Origin: DASWTL01 sp966250385
Lineage (GTDB): Bacteria > Bacteroidota > Bacteroidia > Sphingobacteriales > Sphingobacteriaceae
NCBI GenBank assembly: GCA_966250385.1
Contig: CBINHC010000006.1
Location: 166,912-230,911 of the forward strand
Direction of reading: 5' to 3'
DNA: 64,000 bases
Below the pieces are notes generated by a model that ran no database searches, was not told the origin of the DNA, and was given only the letters and a program-made list of their open reading frames with translations. The translations under genes were made by a program, and so were the position numbers. Below, one piece after another: positions 1-7,953 of the stretch. Every line of letters begins with the position of its first letter. Position 1 is the stretch's first letter.

Positions 1-258
1 GGATGTCAGGACGGTGTCTTCCGAGCCGGTAATGGACGACAGCAGGGCTTCACATTCCCGGTAAACTGAGAGGCGGGTATTGGAAATCCGGGCTGAGGGA
101 AACAGCCACCCGAAGCGGGAGGTCCCCTCCACGACCAGCTGCCGGAACTCGGGGTCTTGGCTAACCCCGAGGTAATTGTAGCCGCTGAAAAACAGGTATT
201 CCCGGCTGTTGATCCGGACCGTCCGGCCCGGCTGTTCGTCTAAAAAGTGCGGCTCCAT
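1..258 (-). CDS. PLP-dependent alpha-oxoamine synthase-like enzyme (N-terminal part, cut by window edge)
   Basis: The reading frame starts at the ATG ending at 258 and stays open to base 1, giving 86 residues. The N-terminus contains YLFFSGYNYLG, then a phrase resembling FGWLFPSARISNTR and a VYRECEALLSSITG helix. This is the opening of fold-type I PLP enzymes of the alpha-oxoamine synthase group (8-amino-7-oxononanoate synthase, glycine C-acetyltransferase), where the NYLG loop precedes the cofactor domain. The PLP lysine lies outside the window, so the substrate cannot be assigned. It is divergent from the HD-domain gene. The family call is fairly safe; BioF or Kbl identity is not. Confidence 0.7.
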   Translation of the reverse strand, partial: MEPHFLDEQPGRTVRINSREYLFFSGYNYLGVSQDPEFRQLVVEGTSRFGWLFPSARISNTRLSVYRECEALLSSITGSEDTVLTS

Positions 259-338
259 AGTTGGATAAAAGTAAACAATGCGGCGCATAATGGAATATTC
301 GCGCCTTGCCTGACACGTTTTTTTTTAAGTTTGATGAT

Positions 339-953
339 ATGAGTCTGAAATTGAATCGTACCGAATTTGGCGGCCCGGCCAACAAGGGGCAGGTACTTTC
401 CCGCGAAGAGGCGGGTCTGCTGCTTGATTCCTGGGTTTTAAACGACCGTCTGAAGCTGCATATGAAACAGGTTGCATGGTTGATGCAGTGCTGGGCTCGT
501 GAAAAGGAGGGGCTGGGCGAGGCTGATCAGTGGCGCTGGGAACTGGCGGGCCTTCTGCATGATGCAGACTGGGACCAGTGGCCCGATCAGCATTGCATGC
601 GCATCATCGTCGAGCTTGAATCCCGGAATGTGGACCCGGAGATCATCCGCGCTATTGCTTCCCACGGACCGGCTCACTTCGGAGTGGAGCCCGAGACCCG
701 GATGGACCAAATGCTCTATGCATTTGACGAGCTCAGCGGCTTCATTCATGCCTATTCGCTGATGCGTCCGGAGGGTTATGCAGGCATGGAACTAAAAGGC
801 GTGAAAAAGCGCCTCAAGGATAAAGCATTTGCAGCGAGCGTTTCGCGGGAAGATATTCAGGATGCCTGCCGGCGGGCGGACTTGGCCCAGGATGATCTGA
901 TCGGATTCATTGTCGAAAAGCAGGGAGAATATGATCTTCAGCTTCAGAAGTAG
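339..953 (+). CDS. HD-domain metal-dependent phosphohydrolase-like protein
   Basis: A 204-residue cytoplasmic protein. The frame extends back to a TTG at 306, but the ATG at 339 is the better start. It has the HD-superfamily layout: His41 in LKLHMKQVAWLM, the HD pair His74-Asp75 in AGLLHDADWDQWP, a later SHGPAH segment, and Asp130 in LYAFDELSG. Together these would form the metal site of a nucleotide or phosphate hydrolase. The substrate is unknown. The last 10 bases overlap the convergent DUF4112 gene. Confidence 0.75.
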   Translation: MSLKLNRTEFGGPANKGQVLSREEAGLLLDSWVLNDRLKLHMKQVAWLMQCWAREKEGLGEADQWRWELAGLLHDADWDQWPDQHCMRIIVELESRNVDPEIIRAIASHGPAHFGVEPETRMDQMLYAFDELSGFIHAYSLMRPEGYAGMELKGVKKRLKDKAFAASVSREDIQDACRRADLAQDDLIGFIVEKQGEYDLQLQK

Positions 954-1417
954 CTGAAGATCCATTGGATCAGTCTGACCGCGAGGAAAATAAATAACAC
1001 GAATAGCAGGATCAGGACCAATACGGCCACCAGAAGGATATTACGCCCGCTGCCCTGGTGTTTCCCTTCATAGTAATGTTCCTGAAGTAACCGGATGTTT
1101 TTCTTGTTGGCCTTGTAGAAGAAGTCAAAAATAGTTCCAAGGACCGGGATCGCACCTATGGTCGCATCCAGGAATACGTTGATGGCCATCAGGACAACGA
1201 TCCTGGAGCTGGCTCCGTGTCTGGCCATGGCCATGATCAGCGCCGCAGAGATGATCAGGCCGCTAAAGCTGCCCGCGTAGGGGATCAGGTTCAGGAGCGG
1301 GTCCAGTCCGAACCGGAAATTCGTTCCCGGCAGCCTGAATTTTTCATCCATCAGGTAAGATAGCTGCTCTACCCATCTTAACTTGTTCCGGTCTTCCTGG
1401 CGGTATGTTTCCATCAT
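944..1417 (-). CDS. DUF4112 family membrane protein
   Basis: 157 residues from the ATG at 1417 (a second ATG follows at 1414). The frame is open further upstream to 1492, but that part crosses a terminator-like hairpin and a perfect -7 promoter box, so the shorter start is preferred. The segment WVEQLSYLMDEKFRLPG followed by FGLDPLLNLIPYAG is the signature of DUF4112. Hydrophobic stretches cover about residues 45-62, 70-95 and 130-155. Function is unknown. The 3' end overlaps the HD-domain gene by 10 bases. Confidence 0.8.
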   Translation of the reverse strand: MMETYRQEDRNKLRWVEQLSYLMDEKFRLPGTNFRFGLDPLLNLIPYAGSFSGLIISAALIMAMARHGASSRIVVLMAINVFLDATIGAIPVLGTIFDFFYKANKKNIRLLQEHYYEGKHQGSGRNILLVAVLVLILLFVLFIFLAVRLIQWIFSYF

Positions 1418-1431
1418 GATATTCAGATATA

Positions 1432-1463
1432 CAAAAATACAGCCGTTTCGGTTGGCTATACAA
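1432..1463 (-). promoter_or_regulatory. Bacteroidota-type promoter for the DUF4112 gene
   Basis: On the minus strand a TATTTTTG box (1439-1432) matches the TAnnTTTG -7 consensus exactly, with a TTG at 1463-1461 spaced 21 bases upstream. The box ends 14 bases before the ATG at 1417 and supports that start choice. Confidence 0.55.
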
Positions 1464-1489
1464 GAGCTATGGAACGCTCGTAAATAGGA

Positions 1490-1518
1490 CAAGCCTGCAA
1501 AACGGGTTTACAGGCTTG
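1490..1518 (-). terminator. Terminator-like hairpin after the SIMPL gene
   Basis: CAAGCCTG and CAGGCTTG form an 8-bp stem with a 13-base loop, just past the stop of the SIMPL gene on the minus strand. The tail is only weakly T-rich, so efficiency is uncertain. Confidence 0.5.
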
Positions 1519-1542
1519 CTCTTATGATTCGTTACCGGTCCT

Positions 1543-2241
1543 TTAGCGGATCTCGAATACCACACGCATCTGGTAATTCAATTTGATCTTCTTGAAATCG
1601 ATCTCCGGCATGGGAGCGGATTCAGACATGGCATCCGCTTTCATCGCATAGTTCCGGTAGACAGGTTGCGGAAAATTCTCGTTGTTGATCTCCTGGATCT
1701 CCAGGGCACCGCCTACCGTTTCATTGATCGCCTCGGCGAGGTATGCGGCTTTTGCCTTGGCTGCCTTCAGCGCCTGGATCTTCAGTTCTTTTTTCAACGA
1801 CTCCATCTTGGAGTAGTCATAACTTTCGACGTTGGTGTACTGGATACCCCGGGAATCCACTGCGCCGACTATTTCATTGAACTTACCGAGGTCGGAGATC
1901 TTGATCCGGTATTGCTTGCTTGCGAGGAACCCGGGATCCTTTTTCTTGGCCAGGGGATAATTGTAGCTGGAAATATTATTGATCGTAAAGTTTTCTTTCG
2001 GGATGCCGGCTTTGGTTACGGCTGTCTGCAGCTGCCGTTCCAGCTCTTCGATCTCCACCTTATTCTTATTGTTGTTGTCCTTAAAGAACTCCTTCAGCGA
2101 AATGCTGATGTAAAGAATATCAGGTGTTACCTCAGCTTCTGCTGTTCCTGTAACTTCTATGCGTTTTCTCAGATCTGCCGTCTGGCTCCAGGCGGTCAGT
2201 GTAAAGACGCTGATTAATGCTGCTAAAATGATCCTTTTCAT
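1543..2241 (-). CDS. Secreted SIMPL domain (DUF541) protein
   Basis: 232 residues with a signal peptide (MKRIILAALISVFTLTAWSQ). The mature part is a SIMPL/DUF541 domain, recognised by IEVTGTAEAEVTPDILYISISL near residues 28-50, the INNISSYNYP strand, and a helix in which Lys and Ala alternate (LKIQALKAAKAKAAYLAEA). SIMPL proteins are periplasmic or surface proteins of poorly known role that may form oligomeric assemblies. It is monocistronic, with a hairpin behind it. Confidence 0.85.
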   Translation of the reverse strand: MKRIILAALISVFTLTAWSQTADLRKRIEVTGTAEAEVTPDILYISISLKEFFKDNNNKNKVEIEELERQLQTAVTKAGIPKENFTINNISSYNYPLAKKKDPGFLASKQYRIKISDLGKFNEIVGAVDSRGIQYTNVESYDYSKMESLKKELKIQALKAAKAKAAYLAEAINETVGGALEIQEINNENFPQPVYRNYAMKADAMSESAPMPEIDFKKIKLNYQMRVVFEIR

Positions 2242-2340
2242 AGTTGTTATCGTTTAAGTTTCGACGGGATGTTTCGTTGCGGAAAGGCATCCATTGTACT
2301 TATAGACGGCCGGAACGCGAAAAAGAAACACCCGGAAATG

Positions 2341-2366
2341 AAAAAAAGCTCCAAATTATTGGAGCT
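2341..2366 (-). terminator. Rho-independent terminator of the ileS-dksA-lspA operon
   Basis: On the minus strand AGCTCCAA and TTGGAGCT pair over 8 bp with a 4-base loop, followed by a run of seven T. It lies 8 bases beyond the lspA stop codon. Confidence 0.85.
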
Positions 2367-2373
2367 CAGTTAA

Positions 2374-3024
2374 TTATTCTTCGATGATTTCGCTGTGGGG
2401 ACTGCTGATTTCCGCTTTTTCTTCTTTGAAGTACTTTTTCTGGAAGATCAGAATCAGTATCACGCCAATGGAGATCGCCGCATCTGCCAGGTTAAAGACC
2501 GGCCGGAAGAAAATGTATTCCTCACCGCCCCAGAACGGGACCCATTGCGGGAAATTGCCCTGTAAAATCGGGAAATAGAACATGTCCACCACTTTTCCGT
2601 GGAACAGACTGGAATATCCCCCCGCTACAGGAAACAGCTGAGCCTTTTCATAGTACGTGCTCTCGCTGAAAATCACCCCGTAAACGGTTGAGTCGATGAT
2701 ATTACCCATGGCGCCGGCAAAGATCAGCGCCACGTTAAGGATCAGCCCCCGGTGATACTTATGACGCACCAGGTGGATCACCACATACCCGATGACGCAT
2801 ACGGCTGCAATACGGAACAATGAAAGAGCGAGTTTCCCGGCTTCTCCACCCAGCTCCATACCAAAGGCCATTCCGTTGTTCTCGGTGAAATGTATGATTC
2901 CCCAATCACCCAGGATCCGGTATTCCTGTCCCAGGGTCATGTTAAGCTTAATCCAGAATTTTAAGAGTTGATCGGCTAATAAAACAAGAAGAACCGTAAA
3001 AAATGGCTTGGTGTAACCTTTCAT
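2374..3024 (-). CDS. lspA: Lipoprotein signal peptidase (signal peptidase II)
   Basis: 216 residues, an inner-membrane aspartyl peptidase that cleaves prolipoproteins ahead of the lipidated cysteine. Visible family motifs are NNGMAFG (residues 49-55), GAMGNIIDS (104-112), VVDM (145-148) and FNLADAAISIG (178-187). Asp147 and Asp181 are the expected catalytic pair. An insertion of about 25 residues precedes VVDM, as seen in Bacteroidota LspA. The start ATG overlaps the dksA-like stop (TAATG), so translation is probably coupled. The several lipoproteins in this window are its likely substrates. Confidence 0.93.
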   Translation of the reverse strand: MKGYTKPFFTVLLVLLADQLLKFWIKLNMTLGQEYRILGDWGIIHFTENNGMAFGMELGGEAGKLALSLFRIAAVCVIGYVVIHLVRHKYHRGLILNVALIFAGAMGNIIDSTVYGVIFSESTYYEKAQLFPVAGGYSSLFHGKVVDMFYFPILQGNFPQWVPFWGGEEYIFFRPVFNLADAAISIGVILILIFQKKYFKEEKAEISSPHSEIIEE

Positions 3025-3410
3025 TAATATTGCTTCATTTTTGCTTCCATACTTAATGTGGTATGGGGAACCGCACGGAGACGTTCTTTCTGAATTAATT
3101 TTCCGGTCTCGCGGCAGATACCGTAGGTCTTGTTCTCAATGCGAACCAATGCCGCTTCCAGATTTTCTATAAATTTCTTCTGGCGGGCCGCCAATTGATT
3201 GATCTGTTCTTTTTCCAGCGTCGCTGATCCGTCTTCCAGTGTCTTATACGTGCCCGCTGTGTCATCGGTACCATTCATGTTCGGATTACTCAATGACTGG
3301 GTCAATGAAGCAAGTTCTTCCTTTGCCATCCTCATCTTTTCAAGGATGATCTCTTTAAACTCCTGCAGTTCCTGGTCGGAATACCGTGTTTTTTCGTTGT
3401 TATTCTCCAT
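3024..3410 (-). CDS. DksA/TraR family protein without zinc-finger cysteines
   Basis: 128 residues: a long N-terminal alpha-helical hairpin (about residues 10-90) followed by the DksA/TraR C-terminal module, with YGICRETGKLIQKERL near residues 107-122. DksA binds RNA polymerase through the secondary channel and works with ppGpp. Only one cysteine remains of the usual four-cysteine zinc finger, so no metal is expected; this is common in Bacteroidota relatives. It sits 2 bases after ileS and overlaps lspA by one base, in one operon. Confidence 0.88.
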   Translation of the reverse strand: MENNNEKTRYSDQELQEFKEIILEKMRMAKEELASLTQSLSNPNMNGTDDTAGTYKTLEDGSATLEKEQINQLAARQKKFIENLEAALVRIENKTYGICRETGKLIQKERLRAVPHTTLSMEAKMKQY

Positions 3411-3412
3411 GT

Positions 3413-6400
3413 TTAAGCTTTTGTAATCGAAATCTTTAGTTCAATGTCGTCTATTTCGGCTTTTTCACCCGTATTGTCCTCGTTATCAAGTTCCAGAGAG
3501 TCGGCAAGGATCTCGGCGCAAATATAGGATAAATTGTTTCTTACCGCTTCGGCAATGTAGGGATCGTTGGTTACGCGCACCCGGATCTTGTCAGTAACCT
3601 CAAAACCAAGATCTTTTCTAAGGTTCTGAATCCTGTTGATCAGTTCACGGGAAATCCCCTCCTGTTTAAGCTCAGATGTTATCGTAACATCTAAAGCAAC
3701 GGTTAGTTTTCCTAAATTCGCTACCTGCCAGCCCGGCACATCTTCCGCCAGAATCTCCACATCCGTTACCTGAACGACGTATTTTGACTCAAGCACCGGG
3801 ATGCTTCCGGTCGTCTCCAGCAGGCTGATCTGCGACTGGTCTAATGATGTTAACGCATCGGCTACCAGTTTCATATCTTTCCCGACTTTCGGACCGAGCG
3901 CCTTGAAGTTCGGTTTGATCTTCTTGGTGATGAATCCCGAAGTATCCGTAATATATTCAATATCCTTGATGTTTGTCTCAGATAAGATCAAATCCCGCAC
4001 TTTTTCAACTTTTTGCTGAAAGGTTTCGTCGAGAACCGGGAGCAGGATCTTGCTTAGCGGCTGCCGTACATTGATTCCCACTTTTTTCCGGAGCGACAGG
4101 ACCATCGAAGAGATGTCCTGAGCCAGTCCCATACGCTCCTCGAGTTCCTTGTCAACAAACTGTTCGTGGTATACCGGGAAGTCCGACAGGTGAACGGATT
4201 CAACCTGCTGAAGTCCCGTGACGGTATTCAGATCCAGGAACAGGCGGTCACTGAAGAAAGGGGCGATGGGCGACATCAGCCTCGTGATGGTATCCAGGCA
4301 GGTGTAAAGCGTCTGATACGCGGAGATCTTGTCATCCGTATATTCTCCTTTCCAGAAGCGGCGGCGGCACAGGCGAACGTACCAGTTGCTCAGGTGCTCA
4401 TCCACGAAGTTCTGGATCGCACGCGCCGCCTTGGTCGGCTCGAAATCTGCATAATATCCGTCAACCTCGCGGGTCAGTGAATTCAGCAGGGAGATGATCC
4501 AGCGGTCGATCTCCGGCCGTTTTCCGAACTCGATATCGTTCTCCCCATACGTAAAGCCGTCAATATTCGCATAGAGTGCGAAGAAGGCATACGTATTGTA
4601 CAGCGTTCCGAAGAATTTCCGGCGGACTTCGTCCAGTCCCTCCAGGTTGAATTTCAGGTTGTCCCACGGTGATGCGTTACTGATCATATACCAGCGGGTC
4701 GCATCGGCACTGTACTGATCGATGGTGGAAAACGGATCGACCGCGTTGCCGAGCCTCTTGGACATCTTGTTTCCGTTCTTGTCCAGGACCAGTCCGTTGG
4801 AAACGACGTTTTTGAACGCCACGCTGTCATTCAGCATGACCGAGATGGCATGCAGCGTGAAGAACCAGCCCCGGGTCTGATCCACCCCTTCTGCGATGAA
4901 GTCGGCCGGATAGGCGCTGTTAAACTGATCCTTGTTTTCAAACGGGAAGTGCCACTGTGCATAGGGCATCGCTCCTGAATCGAACCAGACGTCGATCAGG
5001 TCGGGCTCCCGAAGCATCGTTTTGCCGGAAGGAGAAACCAGGATCACGTCGTCCACATATGGGCGGTGCATGTCAAAGGTATTGTTCTGGATCTGGTGGA
5101 TCTGCGCCTGGGCCTTGTCGAACTCCTCATCGGACAATACGCCGCTCTCGGCTGCTGCGATAAGCCGTTCCTTCAGTTCTTCCATGGAGCCAATACAGAT
5201 CTCCTCAGTGCCGTCTTCGGTCCTCCAGATCGGAAGCGGGGTTCCCCAGTATCTTGAACGGGACAGATTCCAGTCCACCAGGTTTTCCAGCCAGTTTCCG
5301 AACCTGCCGGTACCGGTGGATTCGGGCTTCCAGTTGATGGTCTTGTTCAGCTCCACCAGCCGGTCCTTAACCGCAGTGGTCCGGATAAACCAGCTGTCCA
5401 GCGGATAGTAAAGGACCGGACGGTCCGTTCTCCAGCAGTGCGGGTAGCTGTGCTCATATTTCTCTACCCGGAAAGCCTTATTGTCTTCCTTTAATTTTAT
5501 GGCGATCAGGACGTCGGTCGGCCTGAAATCGGCCGCTTTCCGTTCCTCATCCGAGTAATATTCTTCCTTGACATACCTTCCTGCAAAATCGGTCACCTCG
5601 GCAACGAACCTACCCTGCTTATCCACCAGGGGCAGTTCATTTCCCCGCTCATCGGTGATCATGACAGACGGAACCCCGTTATCCCGGGCTACCCTGAAGT
5701 CATCCGCACCATAGACAGATGCCGTGTGAACGACGCCTGTACCGTCTTCGGTGGTCACAAAATCACCCGGTATGACACGGAAAGCATTTTTTTCGAGGTT
5801 CTCATTCGTTACATAGGCCATCAGCTGGTGATACCGGAGGCCTACCATGTCGATTCCCCTGAATTCCGCTGTTTTCTCCCACGGGATCAGTTTGTCACCC
5901 GGTTTGAAATCAGAGAAAGATGCGTTCTCGGCCTCGGCTTTGAAATACTTCGGCACCAGGTCACTGGCCAGGACCACGCTGACGGGTGCGAACGTATAGG
6001 GGTTGAAGGTCCTGATCTTGACGTAGCTGATGTTTTCTCCGATCGCAAGTGCACAGTTTGAAGGCAGCGTCCATGGCGTGGTTGTCCAGGCCAGGATAGC
6101 GGTATCCTCATTGTCTTCTTCAAACAGTACGGGGATCAGTGGGTGAACCTGGTCCTTTTTTACCCTGAACTGGGCAACAATGGAGGTGTCCTTGACCATC
6201 CGGTAGGTTCCCGGCTGATTAAGTTCATGTGAACTGAGCCCGGTACCGGCAGCAGGGGAGTATGGCTGAACGGTGTATCCCTTATAAAGGAATCCCTTGT
6301 TGTACAGCTCCTTCAGGATCCACCAGAGTGATTCGATATAACTGTTCTCATAGGTGACGTAGGGATTGTCCAGATCTACCCAGTAACCCATTTTCTGGGT

Positions 6401-6799
6401 CAGGTCATTCCATACATCGGTGTATTTCATGACTTCCCGCCGGCAGGCAGCGTTGTATTCTTCAACGGTAATCTTCTTGCCGATATCTTCCTTGGTGATT
6501 CCCAGCGTCTTTTCTACTGCCAGTTCAATCGGAAGACCGTGCGTATCCCAGCCGCCTTTCCGCCGGACCTGATAGCCTTTCAGCGTTTTGTACCGACAGA
6601 AAATGTCCTTGATGGACCGGGCCATCACATGGTGGATCCCGGGCATCCCGTTTGCAGAAGGAGGGCCCTCATAAAAGGTATATGGCATGTCCGCAGGACG
6701 GTTCGAAATACTTTTTTCGAAAATGTGGTTTTCTTTCCAGTACTCCAGTACTTCTCTGCCGATCTGCGATAAATTGAGTTGCTTATATTCTTTGTACAT
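3413..6799 (-). CDS. ileS: Isoleucyl-tRNA synthetase, type 2-like, with GIHH signature
   Basis: 1128 residues, a class I synthetase that charges tRNA-Ile. The catalytic start GPPSANGMPGIHH (residues 45-57) aligns with the canonical GPPxANGxxHIGH, so the HIGH signature is replaced by Gly54-Ile-His56-His57. WDTHGLP follows, then the CP1 editing domain (about 190-460, with TTPWTLPSN). The second signature is KMSKR near residue 677, followed by an anticodon-binding region. Length and motifs fit the eukaryote-like IleRS2 group common in Bacteroidota. It is first in the ileS-dksA-lspA operon. As the only ileS seen here it is presumably the housekeeping enzyme. Confidence 0.95.
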   Translation of the reverse strand: MYKEYKQLNLSQIGREVLEYWKENHIFEKSISNRPADMPYTFYEGPPSANGMPGIHHVMARSIKDIFCRYKTLKGYQVRRKGGWDTHGLPIELAVEKTLGITKEDIGKKITVEEYNAACRREVMKYTDVWNDLTQKMGYWVDLDNPYVTYENSYIESLWWILKELYNKGFLYKGYTVQPYSPAAGTGLSSHELNQPGTYRMVKDTSIVAQFRVKKDQVHPLIPVLFEEDNEDTAILAWTTTPWTLPSNCALAIGENISYVKIRTFNPYTFAPVSVVLASDLVPKYFKAEAENASFSDFKPGDKLIPWEKTAEFRGIDMVGLRYHQLMAYVTNENLEKNAFRVIPGDFVTTEDGTGVVHTASVYGADDFRVARDNGVPSVMITDERGNELPLVDKQGRFVAEVTDFAGRYVKEEYYSDEERKAADFRPTDVLIAIKLKEDNKAFRVEKYEHSYPHCWRTDRPVLYYPLDSWFIRTTAVKDRLVELNKTINWKPESTGTGRFGNWLENLVDWNLSRSRYWGTPLPIWRTEDGTEEICIGSMEELKERLIAAAESGVLSDEEFDKAQAQIHQIQNNTFDMHRPYVDDVILVSPSGKTMLREPDLIDVWFDSGAMPYAQWHFPFENKDQFNSAYPADFIAEGVDQTRGWFFTLHAISVMLNDSVAFKNVVSNGLVLDKNGNKMSKRLGNAVDPFSTIDQYSADATRWYMISNASPWDNLKFNLEGLDEVRRKFFGTLYNTYAFFALYANIDGFTYGENDIEFGKRPEIDRWIISLLNSLTREVDGYYADFEPTKAARAIQNFVDEHLSNWYVRLCRRRFWKGEYTDDKISAYQTLYTCLDTITRLMSPIAPFFSDRLFLDLNTVTGLQQVESVHLSDFPVYHEQFVDKELEERMGLAQDISSMVLSLRKKVGINVRQPLSKILLPVLDETFQQKVEKVRDLILSETNIKDIEYITDTSGFITKKIKPNFKALGPKVGKDMKLVADALTSLDQSQISLLETTGSIPVLESKYVVQVTDVEILAEDVPGWQVANLGKLTVALDVTITSELKQEGISRELINRIQNLRKDLGFEVTDKIRVRVTNDPYIAEAVRNNLSYICAEILADSLELDNEDNTGEKAEIDDIELKISITKA

Positions 6800-6918
6800 C
6801 AGTCCTTTACTCTCGGATTTAAGGACGCGAATTTAATCAATTCGGGCATCATATGCTAAATAATTAGGTTTAAAGGGGCGATGAGCCTGAATGGTGAGTA
6901 TTTGAAATACCGGCCGGC

Positions 6919-7806
6919 CTAGCTCATCCAGCGTGCAAGACGTGATCCGGCGGTGAAGGTGCCTCGCAGAAACCTGAGGAGAGTTTGTTCCGGATCGGCG
7001 GACGACCGGACCGATTCGTACGGCAGTATGAATTCCCCGAGCTCCGGATGGTAATATGCGTCAGCAGGCTCGGTGACGGCGTCTCTGAATCCTTCCGGCT
7101 CGGGGTAGAAGTATGAATAAAACGCGGCAAAGGGGAGTCCCGGATCCCCGAACCAGAATCCGCAGCTGCTGACTTCATGTGAATAGGCCTCCCTGGCTAC
7201 CCAGTCCGGCAGATTAGGGACACCTCCGGGATGCTGCGGGGCGGTTCGCCCGGAGAACCGGGATACGGCCAGGTCGAAGCTTCCCCAGAATAGATGAACA
7301 GGGCTGCACTTGCCGTGGAATTCCGCCCGGAAGCTCGTCAGTGCGTCGTGCGCTTTCAGCAGCGCCCGGTGTATCCGGGCGGCCTGTTCGGGAACGTAAG
7401 TCGCATGAACCCGGTCCTTATGAAACGGGATGGCGTCCCGGATTTCGTTCGGCATCCGGTTGATGACCACAGGGATCTGAAGATCGTTCAGCAGATCCCA
7501 GGTCTTGTGATAAAAATCGGATACCGAATTATGCTGAAGTTCAAACCTGCGGATCTGGCCGGAGGCGGTCAGGATCACGAGCTGGTGCTCCACCAGGTTC
7601 AGATCGATCTGAAAATGTCCGTTCTCATGGGGCAGATATCCCGTCGTTATTCCCTGGGCCGTAACCGTAAGGGCGACATGCCATGAGTGGTTCACCCAGG
7701 GCAGCAGCGCCAGCTTTATTTTTCCAAGCACCTGCAGCCACAGATGCAGCGTTTCGCATGTTTCCCTGTCTGCAGGGTATGAAAGTTCCGGCCAGCTGGA
7801 TTTCAT
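6919..7806 (-). CDS. DUF5996 family protein
   Basis: 295 residues, soluble, no signal peptide. The opening (WPELSYPADRETCETLHLWLQVLGKIKLAL), the central VHLFWGSFDLAVSRFSGR and the late SSCGFWFGD are recognisable features of DUF5996, a widespread family with no known activity. Tryptophan, histidine and aromatic residues are dense, suggesting a compact enzyme-like fold, but no catalytic motif can be named. It stands alone between ileS and a TonB-linked receptor. Confidence 0.75.
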   Translation of the reverse strand: MKSSWPELSYPADRETCETLHLWLQVLGKIKLALLPWVNHSWHVALTVTAQGITTGYLPHENGHFQIDLNLVEHQLVILTASGQIRRFELQHNSVSDFYHKTWDLLNDLQIPVVINRMPNEIRDAIPFHKDRVHATYVPEQAARIHRALLKAHDALTSFRAEFHGKCSPVHLFWGSFDLAVSRFSGRTAPQHPGGVPNLPDWVAREAYSHEVSSCGFWFGDPGLPFAAFYSYFYPEPEGFRDAVTEPADAYYHPELGEFILPYESVRSSADPEQTLLRFLRGTFTAGSRLARWMS

Positions 7807-7953
7807 AGCTTTTCTTTGTATAACGCCAGGTCCGGAGATGGTTTGATTTTGCCGGTGATTTGTTGACTGTCAGGCAGGTGTTTGGAAATTGCCAAAAGGA
7901 ACCGCAGCACCGGATGAGTTCCGGTCCCGCGGTTTTTGGATGGCTGCCGGGGA

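Noticed and set aside
1418..1492. Longer N-terminus for the DUF4112 gene
   Set aside because: The extension covers a promoter box and part of a hairpin and has no family similarity; the ATG at 1417 is preferred.
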